This document shows, in pieces, positions 47,401-56,951 of a stretch of 64,000 nt of DNA (positions are counted from its first letter, which is position 1; the number at the start of each line of letters is the position of its first letter). A program made the translations under genes and the position numbers. This stretch comes from Steromphala cineraria (taxonomy: Eukaryota; Mollusca; Gastropoda; Trochida; Trochidae), in NCBI GenBank assembly GCA_916613615.1, contig OU744726.1:58234987-58298986 (forward strand), read 5' to 3'. The notes under the pieces were generated by a model. The model was not told where the DNA came from. It saw only the letters and a list, made by a program, of their open reading frames with translations, and ran no database searches.

Positions 47401-48716
47401 CGCCAGTCAAGTTATTAAATGTGTTATAACTCACTCCACATGCCATTCCTTCCTTGGCATCAACTAAGAGAGCTTCTCTACCAGAGAAAGAGTTGCCGTC
47501 GATATCCAAACTTGCATTGACAATTGAACTATACGTCTCTACTTTGAGAAGAGGAAAGTTGTCCCTTTGCTCTGCTACAAAAATGTTGTCTTTTATTTTC
47601 AGGAAGGGTTTCTCACCCTCATTCAGAGAGAAATATATGCCATTATTACCATTATCTCGGAAGGATGATTTGGTAACAGAAACAACGAATCCCTCTGGGA
47701 AGTAATAAGGATTTGCAGAAATTCCACATTTTGTATTTCTCTCAAAATTACAGTTAGATATATTGAGAAAGGATATATAGTCATGCCGGTTATTATCCAT
47801 GCTTAATCCATGTCCATCATTGTCCAAAAACGTACAGTTGATAATCGTTGCATTCATACCATAATAGTAACTATAAATTCCATACGGACTTTTAGAAAAT
47901 ATTGTGTTTTCAACTCTGACTTCAGATGTACTCCTTATGTAGACACCACTTCCAGTAAAAGTTGAATCCTTTATCGAAATAAACTTGTTTTCGGCCAACC
48001 ATGTTGATCCAGTTTTTATCCCATTTAGTTTGTTGTCTGAAAACCTTGTCCAACTGAACTGGACACGTTGAGGGTCGGTGTCCCCCATGGGTAGTTCCAC
48101 CCCGATGTTGTTGTGGTGGATGTGGCAGTTACTGACGTCTATGGATACCAGGGGTCCTTTGATGCCCGTTGTTGCCCCGTACACAGTGCAGTTGCTTAGA
48201 GTCAGGTTTCCTGCCGAAAGATCCAAAAGCCATAAAGAAATATATCATCAAAGGTTAAGATTTTATAAAGATTGCCTTAGAACATTCAGAATATTCAAAA
48301 AGAGGACTATCGGTGCTGCCGAAGCGCAGAAGAATCTATGTATACCCGTTATTTCAGGTACTCATTAATACAACTGGGTGGGCTGAGTGCAATGTGGATA
48401 AAGTGCCTTGGTCAGGTACACAGAACAGACTGAGACTGTTTGGTGTCTCTACAGGGATTCGAAAATGGGCCTTTGGTACGAGAGGCAGAACCCACATGTA
48501 TTGCATAATATATACTCAAATATTTTTAAAAACGTTTTCAATGATGAATGATTGAATGACCTTCGCTTGTATTGATTGACAAGATTTAGATTATCAATAT
48601 CTGAGAATATGTTGAAGGTAAGTAAATAGCCATGCGTGATCTGATACCGATGACGACTTTTGACTTACCCTGTTCAAGCACCTCAAGTCCAACCCATGTT
48701 TTCACTTCTCTGTACA
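33507..48716 (-). CDS. large SRCR/parallel-beta-helix type I membrane protein, protein bark beetle-like (5' end missing)
   Basis: Thirteen exons chain in one frame: 48716-48669, 48210-46882, 45742-45644, 45230-43842, 43418-43320, 41176-41014, 40731-40550, 40025-38675, 38044-37971, 37840-37748, 37091-36947, 36057-35864 and 35416-33507 (stop). They encode 2357 visible residues. Four beta-helix modules each end with an N[FYW]WG motif (NFWGSSDK, NYWGTTSR, NFWGVDAL, NWWGTTDA), and two SRCR domains are split over two exons each. Two EGF-like repeats, a Ser/Thr-rich stalk and a C-terminal helix follow. Drosophila bark beetle/Anakonda combines SRCR domains and beta-helix repeats in a single-pass protein at tricellular junctions; the EGF pair and long Thr-rich stalk are not part of what I recall of it. 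Function at cell contacts is inference. I find no start codon or signal peptide; the first 48-bp exon is the least certain. Confidence 0.85.
35864..37091 (-). CDS. SRCR domain 2, two exons (37091-36947 and 36057-35864)
   Basis: The first half reads VRLVNGSLPSEGRVELFLNG then WSTICN and LVCQALGYE. The second half has FGPGTGPIIRTLGCGYE, the ECKP segment, SCDHDDDAGLSC and a short tail. This is the usual SRCR order with a phase 2 intron inside the domain, the same intron position as SRCR domain 1. The exon 2 donor is AAGT|GTATGT at 35864; it is the only nearby GT that keeps frame with the last exon. Confidence 0.85.
37748..38044 (-). CDS. two small linker exons after beta-helix module 3 (38044-37971 and 37840-37748)
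   Basis: They encode NEGFLEVDDGVEMRFSPNTG then VFMAKGTSNKVILTNSSAAS and WFGVVFPFKTG. The same layout follows modules 1 and 2: a hydrophobic GV.M.F strand, a phase 1 intron, then G.L...G and W.G. It links the beta-helix to the next SRCR domain. Confidence 0.85.
38180..38776. repeat. 305-bp tandem duplication covering an exon end of the beta-helix gene
   Basis: Bases 38180-38471 recur at 38485-38776 with very few differences (one is GTGACTTTGACC versus GTGACCTTGACC). The right copy holds the last 102 bases or so of the real exon 40025-38675 with its donor; the left copy holds a duplicate of that end with the same GTATGT donor. Confidence 0.95.
38370..38459 (-). CDS. possible in-frame duplicated cassette exon, 90 bp
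   Basis: Inside the left copy of the 305-bp duplication, TTTTCCTCAG can act as an acceptor before 38459 and the donor at 38370 is intact. The piece is 90 bases, starts and ends in phase 2, and has no stop. Spliced after the exon ending at 38675 it would repeat about 30 residues (DDLQGGVVEGHVQLE then SPYHIKRSIFI) and keep frame with 38044. Whether it is used in mRNA cannot be told from sequence. Confidence 0.35.
38675..40025 (-). CDS. beta-helix module 3 exon
   Basis: The exon of 1351 bases joins SRCR domain 1 (phase 1 in) to the linker exons (phase 2 out). It is built of short Asn-rich coils (NNTFSNNLG, NNNFYDNTA, NNTAF) and closes with ARLNFWGVDALVDVHDRI and FVRYMPYYLSE, then LQGGVVEGHVQLE. 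Several N-x-S/T sites suggest an extracellular, glycosylated domain. Confidence 0.9.
40550..41176 (-). CDS. SRCR domain 1, two exons (41176-41014 and 40731-40550)
   Basis: The first half contains VRLVGGRDEREGRLEVKVGD, WGTVCDDGFG and VACRMLGYR, the canonical start of a scavenger receptor Cys-rich domain. The second half has FGAGTGPVLLDNLRCSG, YSLFQCSGY, SCEHNGDVGVRC and EGEELE. The conserved cysteines of the group A/B core are present. The intron within the domain is phase 2. Confidence 0.9.
41177..43319. other. intron of the beta-helix gene, no further feature seen
   Basis: About 2.1 kb of AT-rich sequence between the module 2 linker exon and SRCR domain 1. I see no repeat boundary or alternative exon with proper splice sites. 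Confidence 0.6.
43320..43418 (-). CDS. linker exon after beta-helix module 2
   Basis: The 99-base exon reads GTLKVQGNRSHPVIAMSMVI then WAGVKLKGHS, matching the G.L...G....I......W.GV.. pattern of the linkers after modules 1 and 3. Phase 1 on both sides. Confidence 0.8.
43842..45230 (-). CDS. beta-helix module 2 exon
   Basis: The 1389-base exon has phase 1 on both sides, so it could be gained or lost without shifting the frame. It starts ESSMSFTTVRNARYGINIQT, runs through many short coils, and closes with CSYNYWGTTSRNEIERRI and FLPLYSFP, then GGRVGGAATLTRAGSPYTV and LDVLVIEAGVTMLFPRS. Confidence 0.9.
45404..45640. repeat. GAAT/GAAC tetranucleotide microsatellite next to a splice donor
   Basis: (TGAA)n from about 45404 to 45560 passes into (CGAA)n at 45560-45610 and back. 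Only a few bases separate it from the GT of exon 45742-45644, so it makes up the start of that intron on the minus strand. Confidence 0.95.
45644..45742 (-). CDS. linker exon after beta-helix module 1
   Basis: The 99-base exon encodes VLRVDGEEEGGVELTNNRTD and VLWGGVFINST, with phase 1 on both sides. It matches the linkers after modules 2 and 3. The acceptor is GTATTGCAG and the donor GTAACT. Confidence 0.85.
46699..46841. mobile_element. hairpin element with loop CCCTCGCTCTCGCTCGGG
   Basis: Arms of about 57 bases, with a few mismatches, include CATGACATACTATGTTTACG and its complement CGTAAACATAGTATGTCATA. The centre CCCTCGCTCTCGCTCGGG is shared with the hairpin at 54093-54232, although the arms differ. 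Confidence 0.7.
46882..48210 (-). CDS. beta-helix module 1 exon
   Basis: The 1329-base exon has phase 1 on both sides. It begins GNLTLSNCTVYGATTGIKG, has repeated coils (NCTFLDNDGHGLSMDNN, NISNCNFERNTKCGI), closes with AQNNFWGSSDKRYVRGRV and IHPFYISEAMTE, then GGRMTQSLTLGPHQYLFVSQ and LTVLQNTTLVFSYKQGILVK. Confidence 0.9.
48366..48500. mobile_element. possible dispersed repeat fragment
   Basis: The order GTGCCTTGGTCAGGTACACA, then GGTGTCTCTACAGGGATTCG and GGTACGAGAGGCAG resembles a motif string (CTTGCTCAAGGACAC ... GGGATTCGAACC) common in invertebrate interspersed repeats. No boundaries are visible. Confidence 0.25.
48669..48716 (-). CDS. short 48-bp exon upstream of beta-helix module 1
   Basis: TACCCAG precedes TGTACAGAGAAGTG and the exon ends at GG|GTAAGT in phase 1, as the next exon requires. 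It encodes YREVKTWVGLEVLEQ, which lines up with the first coil of the other modules (NARYGINIQTN). The upstream boundary is uncertain because I found no exon before it. Confidence 0.55.
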
Positions 48717-48962
48717 CTGGGTAGGAAGAAGAGAAAACAACTGGTAGACCCGCCAGTCCATTGGCCTCTAGATGACCTAGTTATTGATGAAAAACTTTTG
48801 ATATCACACAACACAAAACAATGGAAGGAGATGCTGAGATGGAGAGTTGAGGAAATCAAAGTGACAACAGTAAAAAAATACGACTCACATATATAACTGA
48901 TTGATTTTTTTATGAAATCAATATGTTGTACAACTAGAAATATGTGCATGTGATGCACTGTG

Positions 48963-50299
48963 ATGTCCCCCGCTAACATTTAATCCGAAAGTGACCCTAC
49001 CCCCATTATGTACAAATTTCAAATTTTCATGGAAACCAGCAAAATAACAATTCAGAATAACCAAAGTAGCAAAAGGCACCACTCCCCCAGCAGTTCTAAC
49101 CACATATCAAGTCTAGTAAAAATATTTTGAATAGTTTTTAAGCTAAAGTACGGAAACAGACCCTACCCCCCATATACACCTAGTTCAACTTGTTTCTATA
49201 GAAACCAGGAAAATAATTCAGAATAACTAAAATGGAAAAAGGCACCACTCCACCACTAGGTCTAACCACATACCAAGTTTCGTAAAATCATATTAAATAG
49301 TTTTTGGGATATGGCCCGGAAATGGTCCTCACACCAGATGTTCTAAGTTGAAACTGTTGCCATGGAAACCAGGAAAAATCATATAATTCAGAATGACCTA
49401 AATAGCAAAAGGCACCACTCCACCACTAGGTCTAACCACATACCAAGTTTCATAAAAAATATTGAATACCTTTTTCATATATGGCTGGGAAACAGTCCCT
49501 ACCCAAATATGCACTAAGTACAAACTGTTTCCATGGAAACCAGGAAAATAAAACTTTTAGAAAAACCAAAATAGCAAAAGGCACCACTCCAGCACTAGAT
49601 CTAACCACATACAAAGTTTTGTGAAAAAATATTGAACGGTTTTGGAGATATGGTCCGGAAATGAAACCCTCCCCCAATATGCACTAAGTTCAAAATGTTT
49701 CCATGAAAACCAGAAAAAATAAAAAATTCAGAATAACCAAAATAGCAAAAGGCACCACTCCATCACTAGGTCTAAGCACATACCAAGTTTCGTGAAAAAA
49801 TATTGAACGGTTTTTGAAATAGAGGCCGGAAAAGGTTCCTACCCCCAATATGCACTAAGTTCAAATTGTTTCCATGGAAACCATAAAAAATAAAAAATTC
49901 AGAATAACCAAAATAGCAAAAGGCACCACTCCATCACTAGATCTAAGCACATACCAAGTTTCGTGAAAAAATATTGAACGGTTTTTGAAATAGAGGCCGG
50001 AAAAGGTTCCTAACCCCAATATGCACTAAGTTCAAATTGTTTCCATGGAAACCAGAATAAATAAAAAATTCAGAATAACCAAAATAGCAAAAGGCACTAC
50101 TCCATCACTAGGTCTAAGCACATACCAAGTTTCGTGAAAAAATATTGAACGGTTTTTGAGATATGGCCCGGAAAAGAAAGCATTTCGGAATGACGGAATC
50201 ACGGAATCACGGAATCACGGAATCACGGAATCACGGAATCGCGGAATCACGGACGGAGGTGAAAACATTATGTCTCCCGAAAAATATTTCGGGGGACAT
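48963..50299. mobile_element. 1.3-kb inverted-repeat element with about 170-bp tandem units
   Basis: The ends ATGTCCCCCG (48963-48972) and CGGGGGACAT (50290-50299) are inverted, and the right end forms a hairpin CCCGAAAAATATTTCGGG. A (GGAATCAC)n microsatellite precedes it at 50185-50250. The interior is the tandem array described separately. There is no coding frame. Confidence 0.65.
49075..50160. repeat. tandem array of seven units of 166-171 bp
   Basis: GGCACCACTCC recurs near 49075, 49241, 49411, 49580, 49751, 49922 and 50093. Each unit also has CATACCAAGTTTCGTGAAAA, GAACGGTTTTTGA and GGCCCGGAAA. Left units are more diverged than right ones. Confidence 0.95.
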
Positions 50300-50449
50300 A
50301 ATAACAAATATACTAAGATAGAAGGTAGAAATTTATATTGAAAATGCCATTAAAACGAATAGCAAATATGCAAAGAAAAAAGGACGAAATCTCAATTGAA
50401 AATACCACAGAATAACACTCACGAATTTACAAAGAGTTAAAATCTTTTG

Positions 50450-50755
50450 TACCACGCAGCATTAGTATTCTCAAAAAGTGTTAATTTTGTTGTTGTTAAT
50501 TTAATCCTCAATCGTTTATCTCTTTTGAATCATGCACATTCCCTTCTTATGTGTATATAGCTAACGTTTTCTTAAACGTATATTAATATTACCTACTGCT
50601 GTTATCAGTCTTAATGTTACCTTTGTACTTTTAATGATAATTTAATGATTATAATATATTAATATATAAGTTATTTGATGTTTTATTCATATTCGTACTT
50701 GTTAATGTTCCAGAGCTCACATAAATGTAAACCAACTTCCCATGTGGATAATAAA
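50450..50755 (+). mobile_element. possible 3' end of a LINE-like retrotransposon
   Basis: An AT-rich stretch ends in CATGTGGATAATAAAGTCTT and runs directly into a pentanucleotide tail. AATAAAG followed by a simple repeat is a usual 3' end of non-LTR elements. No reverse-transcriptase sequence remains, so this is inference. Confidence 0.35.
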
Positions 50756-50932
50756 GTCTTATCTTATCTTATCTTATCTTATCAAGGCTTATCTTATCTT
50801 ATCTTATCTTATCTTATCTTATCTTATCTTATCTTATCTTATCTTATCTTATCTTATCTTATCTTATCTTATCTTATCTTATCTTATCTTATCTTATCTT
50901 ATCTTATCTTATCTTATCTTATCTTATTAAAA
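50756..50932. repeat. (TTATC)n pentanucleotide array
   Basis: About 34 uninterrupted copies except for one TCAAGGC break near 50781. It follows the likely retrotransposon end. Confidence 0.98.
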
Positions 50933-51377
50933 CCCATCGGGTCAGAATACTACTCAACGATAAACACAGCGAGAACTAAAAAGTGTTTTTACCCGTAAAA
51001 CAGATGTCTCCCCCTTCCTCAAATGCTCCAAACCTCTAAACAATACTATCATAAAGCACCATTAATGAGATCTGCTCGGGAAACAAACACTACCCTTTAA
51101 AAAAGACTCAGTCCAAATTGCTGCATGGAAATAAACAAAATAATTTGTTTTAAATCCCAAACCTCCAAATGGCACATTAACATGATATGGAGAGACAATA
51201 TACCAAGTTTGGTGATGATCGATCACATTGTTTTAGATATCTGCTCCAGAAACGAACACTACCCTTGAAAAAGACCAAGTCCAAATTGTTGCCATGGAAA
51301 TAAAAATTTTTTTCAAAAAATCTATAACCTCCAAAATGCACATCTACAGACGGTTGCAGATATCTTTACCGGTACCT

Positions 51378-51586
51378 ACCGCGATCAAACTGCAATCTGA
51401 TTGCAGTTGACCGCGATCAAACTGCAGTCGGACCGCGGTTGACCGCGATCAGATTGCAGTCAGACCGCGGTTGACCGCGATCAAACTGCAATCTGATTGC
51501 AGTTGACCGCGATCAGAATGCAGTCGGACCGCGGTTGACCGCGATCGGATTGCATTCTGATCGCGTTTGACCGTGGTCAATTCAGA
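51378..51586. repeat. 32-bp GC-rich tandem array, about 6.5 units
   Basis: Units start GACCGCGATCAAACTGCA and alternate between two endings, ATCTGATTGCAGTT and GTCGGACCGCGGTT. GC content is far above the surroundings. Each unit is itself partly palindromic. Confidence 0.9.
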
Positions 51587-52000
51587 ATCATTGAAAGAAG
51601 GAAAATTTGATCTATAAAGCCCATCAGTTGATATAAAGAGGACAGTCAATTTGTACAGATATGTTTGTCGTCAGTTATAATTTGAAAACGCATTAACAAT
51701 GTTATGGTTGATTTACATATGTATGGAAAAGGCATATGTTTTATGACCAAATAAAACATGTTAATTGTAAACACTAAACATGTAGTAGTTATATGCAACA
51801 TCGGTATCACCGTTTCACTTGTTACGGCCAGAAGTGATTATCAGTAATCAATACAAATAATTTTCTTTTACTCAATTCGAATTGAATAAGACTAGGTTAT
51901 GTGTTGTGAGGCGTGATTTTAATAATCATTATAGTATTTAAAAACTTGCGTAAGGTTTGACAAATCGTATTCTGGAATTAACATATAAAGGATATTTTAA

Positions 52001-52354
52001 AGGGACAGTAGTACGTTTTTTGGAGGAATATAAGCTGATGTCAGGAAAATGAAAATAAATGGTTCCAATTGAAAGACAAATATTTTAACTGAATGAAGCA
52101 GTAATGAATTAAATATATTTTGTAAAGTTCAGCCATTGGATTCTTGTTTTCTTACACAAAATGAGTTAAAGTTGTTCATACAAAAATGACCGCCAATGGT
52201 CTTTATGTGAAACTTTATAATTTATTTTCTTACAATGGATGATTGTGTAATACGATTTTTGACATTATCAACATAATACATTAATCATTAACATTCAATT
52301 ATCAGTGACAAATTTATATTGTTTTTCTTCAAGAAAGAACGTGCTACTGCCACT
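52001..52354 (-). mobile_element. TTAA-flanked MITE, copy 4 (opposite orientation)
   Basis: TTAA lies at 51997-52000 and 52355-52358. The ends AGGGACAGTAGTACGTTTTT and AACGTGCTACTGCCACT are inverted. The interior is the reverse complement of copies 1-3, for example ATGACCGCCAATGG. Confidence 0.8.
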
Positions 52355-52868
52355 TTAATATAAAGAATAATTCGTCTACAATTTCATCTGTTCACATTGG
52401 TTATTTGAGATGAGCAATATTTATTTCATTATATTTTCAGTTTCTACTGATAATAAGAACTGTTGAGTAGACAAAGTGTAGGTTTTTCTATACATATTTC
52501 ATGTAATGATATGTAATAGATTTGCGGAATAATATTACAGTGAACATTAAACAAAAGTATTATTACGCAATGAGCAAGATATTTCACTGGGTGATATGGT
52601 AAGAATCATTTGGTTTTTCAGAGACCCCATATTTAACTGTTTATAAGAAAGCCTATTGTTTTAACACTGATGAATAATCTATTCAATCTATAATCATACT
52701 TAAATGAAATTAATGACAATAACGGTATACGTTTAACCTGAAACTTGGGAATCTGAACAGGTTAAATTTTCAACTCCTTTTACAGACTCTCATAACAAAT
52801 ACGTAAAATATCATAATCACACACGAAAAGCTTACACCAATATTAAGTCATACTATACTGGTTTTCAG

Positions 52869-53075
52869 ATAACAATGGACAATGAACTAATTTTTCAATT
52901 ACATTCAGTTCACGTGTATACACCTTTGAGTTGGTATCCAATTCCCTCAAGTTATTACAAATATTTCGGTCGATTATATGTAGGTGCTGATCCTGGTACT
53001 AAACATTACAATATTACAATCGATACTTGGTTTGAACCACTGCCAAAACGTATCTTCGACAAAAATTTAATTTAG
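52869..53075 (+). CDS. possible terminal exon on the plus strand, unrecognised
   Basis: TACTGGTTTTCAG is a fair acceptor and is followed by an open frame to TAG at 53075. The frame includes VYTPLSWYPIPSS, FGRLYVGADPGT and ITIDTWFEPLPKRI, whose composition looks more protein-like than neighbouring random frames. No partner exon and no family is recognised; it may be a relic of a mobile or viral sequence. Confidence 0.25.
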   Translation: MTMDNELIFQLHSVHVYTPLSWYPIPSSYYKYFGRLYVGADPGTKHYNITIDTWFEPLPKRIFDKNLI

Positions 53076-54092
53076 AGCTGCAGCCCTCTTCCTCATTTGG
53101 CATACCCAACAACATGACACTTTTCATAAGGTATTCACTGATTTGATGTTTTAAACACATTATATTGTTCTTTTCATTTTTGATTTCATTGATTTGGTTT
53201 AAACATATTCATTTCATTAAAGATAAATGAATCGGTTTGGCCAACAAGTTATGCTAAGGCGATTCGAAGATATATTTGCAAAAATAATAATGGGTGACGT
53301 TCACTAACAGAACAACATAAAGTTTCATACGCTACATAAAATATATGGCAGAAAATTATACAGTATATTCATTGAGTTTGATATTTGTTTTTCATCCAGA
53401 TTTGAGAAATATGAATTGAAGCGGCGTTGAAATAGATACTAAACTGTAGGAATGAGATACGCTAGCAATCCTTCTTGTCTCACACTATCATAACACATAA
53501 TACATATACATACTAGTAATACAATATGTGCACTGGAATATATGTGTGTGTCGATAATTTTTATTGTCAAAATGGTGCCTCATTCTGTGTCAAAATGGTG
53601 CCACAAAGGTGTCTAAACGGTTTGATGAATTAGTTGCCAAGTAGTTATACCATATTCGAAATTAACCTGCTTGTTGGATGTTTATAACACACTGTGTTTC
53701 GCCATATCAGTCAGATCCCTTGAACTTGAACATTCGAGCGGCCATTTTCATGTGTGAACATTATGGAATACAATGTGGCCGCTCGAAGGGAAATCGGCTC
53801 ACATGACGTAACCGAACATTGTGCATTCGTTTTAGAACTATTTTTATTGATACAAAGTATTATTACCCACACGGTTGGAAATACGTGGTGACGTATTTTA
53901 AATATGAGCACTAGTGCACATATCAATTTTTCCTAGCAACGATTGTTGTAGCGCGAGTTCCCGTATTTTTTCGCCTGGGACGTCATAACACCATTGTTTG
54001 TGACGTCATCGTAGTCGGCCGTCGCAACGGAAGCGGCCCGTTTCTTGGGTATTTTTAAGATGATAAAATGGAATAGAATCGGAAATAAAGAA

Positions 54093-54232
54093 ATTATTAC
54101 CCTCGGAGGTGTGTCATATGACTTTTACGAAACTCGTGCAAATTTGTGTATAACCCTCGCTCTCGCTCGGGTATTACAAAAATTCACGCTCGTTTCGTAA
54201 AAGTCATATGACACACTTCCTCGGGTAATAAT
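54093..54232. mobile_element. hairpin element with loop CCCTCGCTCTCGCTCGGG, second family member
   Basis: Arms include GTGTGTCATATGACTTTTAC and its complement. ATTATTACCC at the left pairs with GGGTAATAAT at the right. The centre is the same 18-base sequence as in the hairpin at 46699-46841. A single matching arm is at 17674-17706. Confidence 0.7.
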
Positions 54233-55490
54233 CTCTATTTATTTAGCCATTGTTAACACGTATTTATCTTTTCGTAAGATCCCTTTATTTCAGTAAGAAA
54301 ATTGTGCTTTAAATTGCCATGTGAGCATATTAATTACCGTAAATGAACTTTACATGTCAATCGTTAAGTTAAACATCCATTAACCTCAACTTTACCACTT
54401 TTCGATTTTTCAAAAATGAAAAAGGAACTTGATTTTTTTTTTAATTGTCAAATAAACACCTTTAATTGGCCTTTCATTAAGACAGCGTAATTATCGGCTG
54501 TGAAAAACCCACCTGGATTAGGGGCCATAAAACTTGCGAGGTTGTGACACAATAAACATAGAAAGTAATGCATCATTAATTCAACTGATATACCGCCTAA
54601 ATAATTGTTTAATTACCATTGATATCCCTTTTACACCAAATGCTTAGTAGTGTTACATCGTCAAATGATTTATCTAACTGAGTGGAATCATTTTCTGAAA
54701 ATCGTTATTTATTGGGTTTTTTTCTGTGGTATTGTTACGATAGATGTATAGATAACGAGGCTGATTCTGTTAAAGGGGGTCTCCAACTTCAATTTTTCAC
54801 TTCCAGTGTTTTATTATCGAGGCCCCGAGAGGGTCGTAAATCTCGATCAGCGCGCTGCCTACTCTGCGCTATTTTAACTGCGCAGCAACCTAGTCTAGCA
54901 TGGTATGGGGAACCAGCGGTTTCATACCGGTTTTTTCAGGAAAGATTCGTAGAGGTCTTCAAATTTTCATTTGATAATGTGAATATATTTTATATACTTT
55001 GATGTAATATTTACAAAGTATCTACTTAGTTTATTTATACAAGACATTACATCGACAATTATTCTCCTTTGAATATGTAAACTATCATTTACAATGATAA
55101 TTTATTGCTTATATGAACTTATTTCACAATTTGTCACTCTACACGAAACTGTTAAAAATTTCATGACGAACCTGAAAAAAATCCAATCTACGAACCCGTT
55201 TCCTCTACGAATAAATCTACACAAAGGTATGGTTGCTTCTCTTTCATCTTATCATATATTTTTACGAAATATTGAATGAGGGCGGGGGGGGGGGGGGGGT
55301 ATTTCCTCGTATGAACAAGAAAAAACATACCTGCTAGAAGTATCCATGTATAAGATCCGCTGCATTTGTTAACATCATACATGCTCCATTAAGGTTTAAC
55401 ATATAGTGATGAAGGGGAGTCCTATGAAATAAATTTACATTCTTTTTCTTCTTTTCATTGGTCGGATTATATTCTTCAATATCATTGGTT

Positions 55491-55645
55491 AACATTTTGT
55501 CTGCAGAAAGGTGCCAGGACAATTGGCGGTCACTGCCATGTACGAATACGTTAGTCACTAGTCTAGACATTCGGTCTGCAGTAAGATACCAAGACAGTCG
55601 GCGGTCACTGTTATGTACAAATTCGTTGGTCACTAGGCCAGACAA
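55491..55645. repeat. two tandem units of about 76 bp
   Basis: GTCTGCAGAAAGGTGCCAGG ... GGCGGTCACTGCCATGTACG and GTCTGCAGTAAGATACCAAG ... GGCGGTCACTGTTATGTACA are imperfect copies spaced about 76 bases apart. Confidence 0.7.
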
Positions 55646-56087
55646 TCTGTCGCCTATTGTGATGACAAGTTAGTTAGTGCCCGGACAGTTATGTCACTGT
55701 TTACGTCATACGACTAGAAATTTCGCACTTTCATTGCTATAGATACACAACGTATAAAATGACAGGTGTCCGGTCGTCATAAAAGAAAATTACAGAGATA
55801 GATAGAGGGTACTAACGAGATGTATATTTTATCAATGTATTGGGTGTGAGTACAGTGATTACAAATATCAGCGATGTATTTTATTATCCCCACAATTAAA
55901 CAAGTAAAAATAATCCTGTTTATTTCACTGCCTGAAATCCGAGGAGACATTACTGTTTATGATACCTGTTAAAGAAAGATGATAAATATTTGATCTATTC
56001 GAAACATTCAGACAAAGATTAAATCTTAATTCAATTTAACAACAGCAACGCACATTCATATACAAATCTTTATGAAAGGTTATAATC

Positions 56088-56777
56088 GGTGTTCGGTAAA
56101 AAAAAGTCCCGGTAAAAGTCCTAATTTTGCCTAGGAAAAAAGTCCTATTTGTAAAACCCAAAGATTTTGATTAACAAGCTTATTTACATGTACTTTGTAT
56201 ATGATTCAACATAGGCCTACATTTATGATATCGTGATATTTGTGACATTACTGAATCACATTAAGATTTCAACATAACATCAACAATTTTATAATTTTTG
56301 AACCAATCGACGGTTCGCCAGGCACTTGGGTGGTGTTCCACCCTTCCCAAACATTGTTAGTTCTCGCATCTCCTGATAGAGTAGCCTTCTTTGATTAACT
56401 AGGCTAAACTTACATGACAATGAAGAACTGCTTTGATCCAGTCAGCTAAAATCACACATTCAAGTCGTTGAGTTCTTCAATACAATTGTAAGCTCTCAAT
56501 TTTAATCCTTAATTAGTTATCGTAACATCCTTCTTGGTTAAATTTAATAATGTAATCCATGTATTTAAAGTCATTATACATAAACACTTCATACTTTCTT
56601 TACAATATCAATTGCAAAGATTACTTTCTCAGTTAAAACAAACATAGTTTTCAATTATTAATACTCAAGGATACATTCTTTACAAAAACTTTGATGTCAA
56701 GATCAATGTAATCTGTTTTTACGATAAAAGGACTTTTTCCTGAGGACTTTTTTTTCTGGTACTTTTTTACCTATAAT
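56088..56777 (-). mobile_element. Mutator-like element, 690 bp, no coding frame
   Basis: The left end GGTGTTCGGTAAAAAAAAGT and the right end, which reads inverted as ATTATAGGTAAAAAAGTACC, match the two different ends of the element at 56952-57866, in opposite order. The flanks GTTATAATC (56079-56087) and CTTATAATC (56778-56786) agree at eight of nine bases, as a target duplication. Several 15-bp GGTAAAAAAGTCCTC-like units sit in each end. Confidence 0.65.
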
Positions 56778-56951
56778 CTTATAATCAACCTTTTATTCTC
56801 AACGGACATTTTTCATCGACTTTGCATGTGATATTGAACTCTAAAAATGTGTCCATTACCTCATGATAAACTCACGAAGATAATTATATGAGTGAATGTT
56901 TTAATTTTTGGTACGTAATAAGTTTGCAGATGTTGCTGGGTATGCCGATAG

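Larger units (their letters stand above)
52360..56080. other. non-coding stretch with few features
   Basis: Besides the weak exon at 52869, the hairpin at 54093 and the small tandem pair at 55491, nothing is recognised. A G run at 55283-55300 and AT-rich sequence make up much of the rest. Confidence 0.5.

Noticed and set aside
50675..50998. Leu-Ile-Leu-Ser-Tyr repeat frames
   Set aside because: Translation of the pentanucleotide array.
55188..55382. Minus-strand start MYDVNKCSGSYTWILLA with donor, as first exon of the beta-helix gene
   Set aside because: Phase would fit, but the stretch is too short and too polar for a signal peptide and nothing else ties it to the gene.
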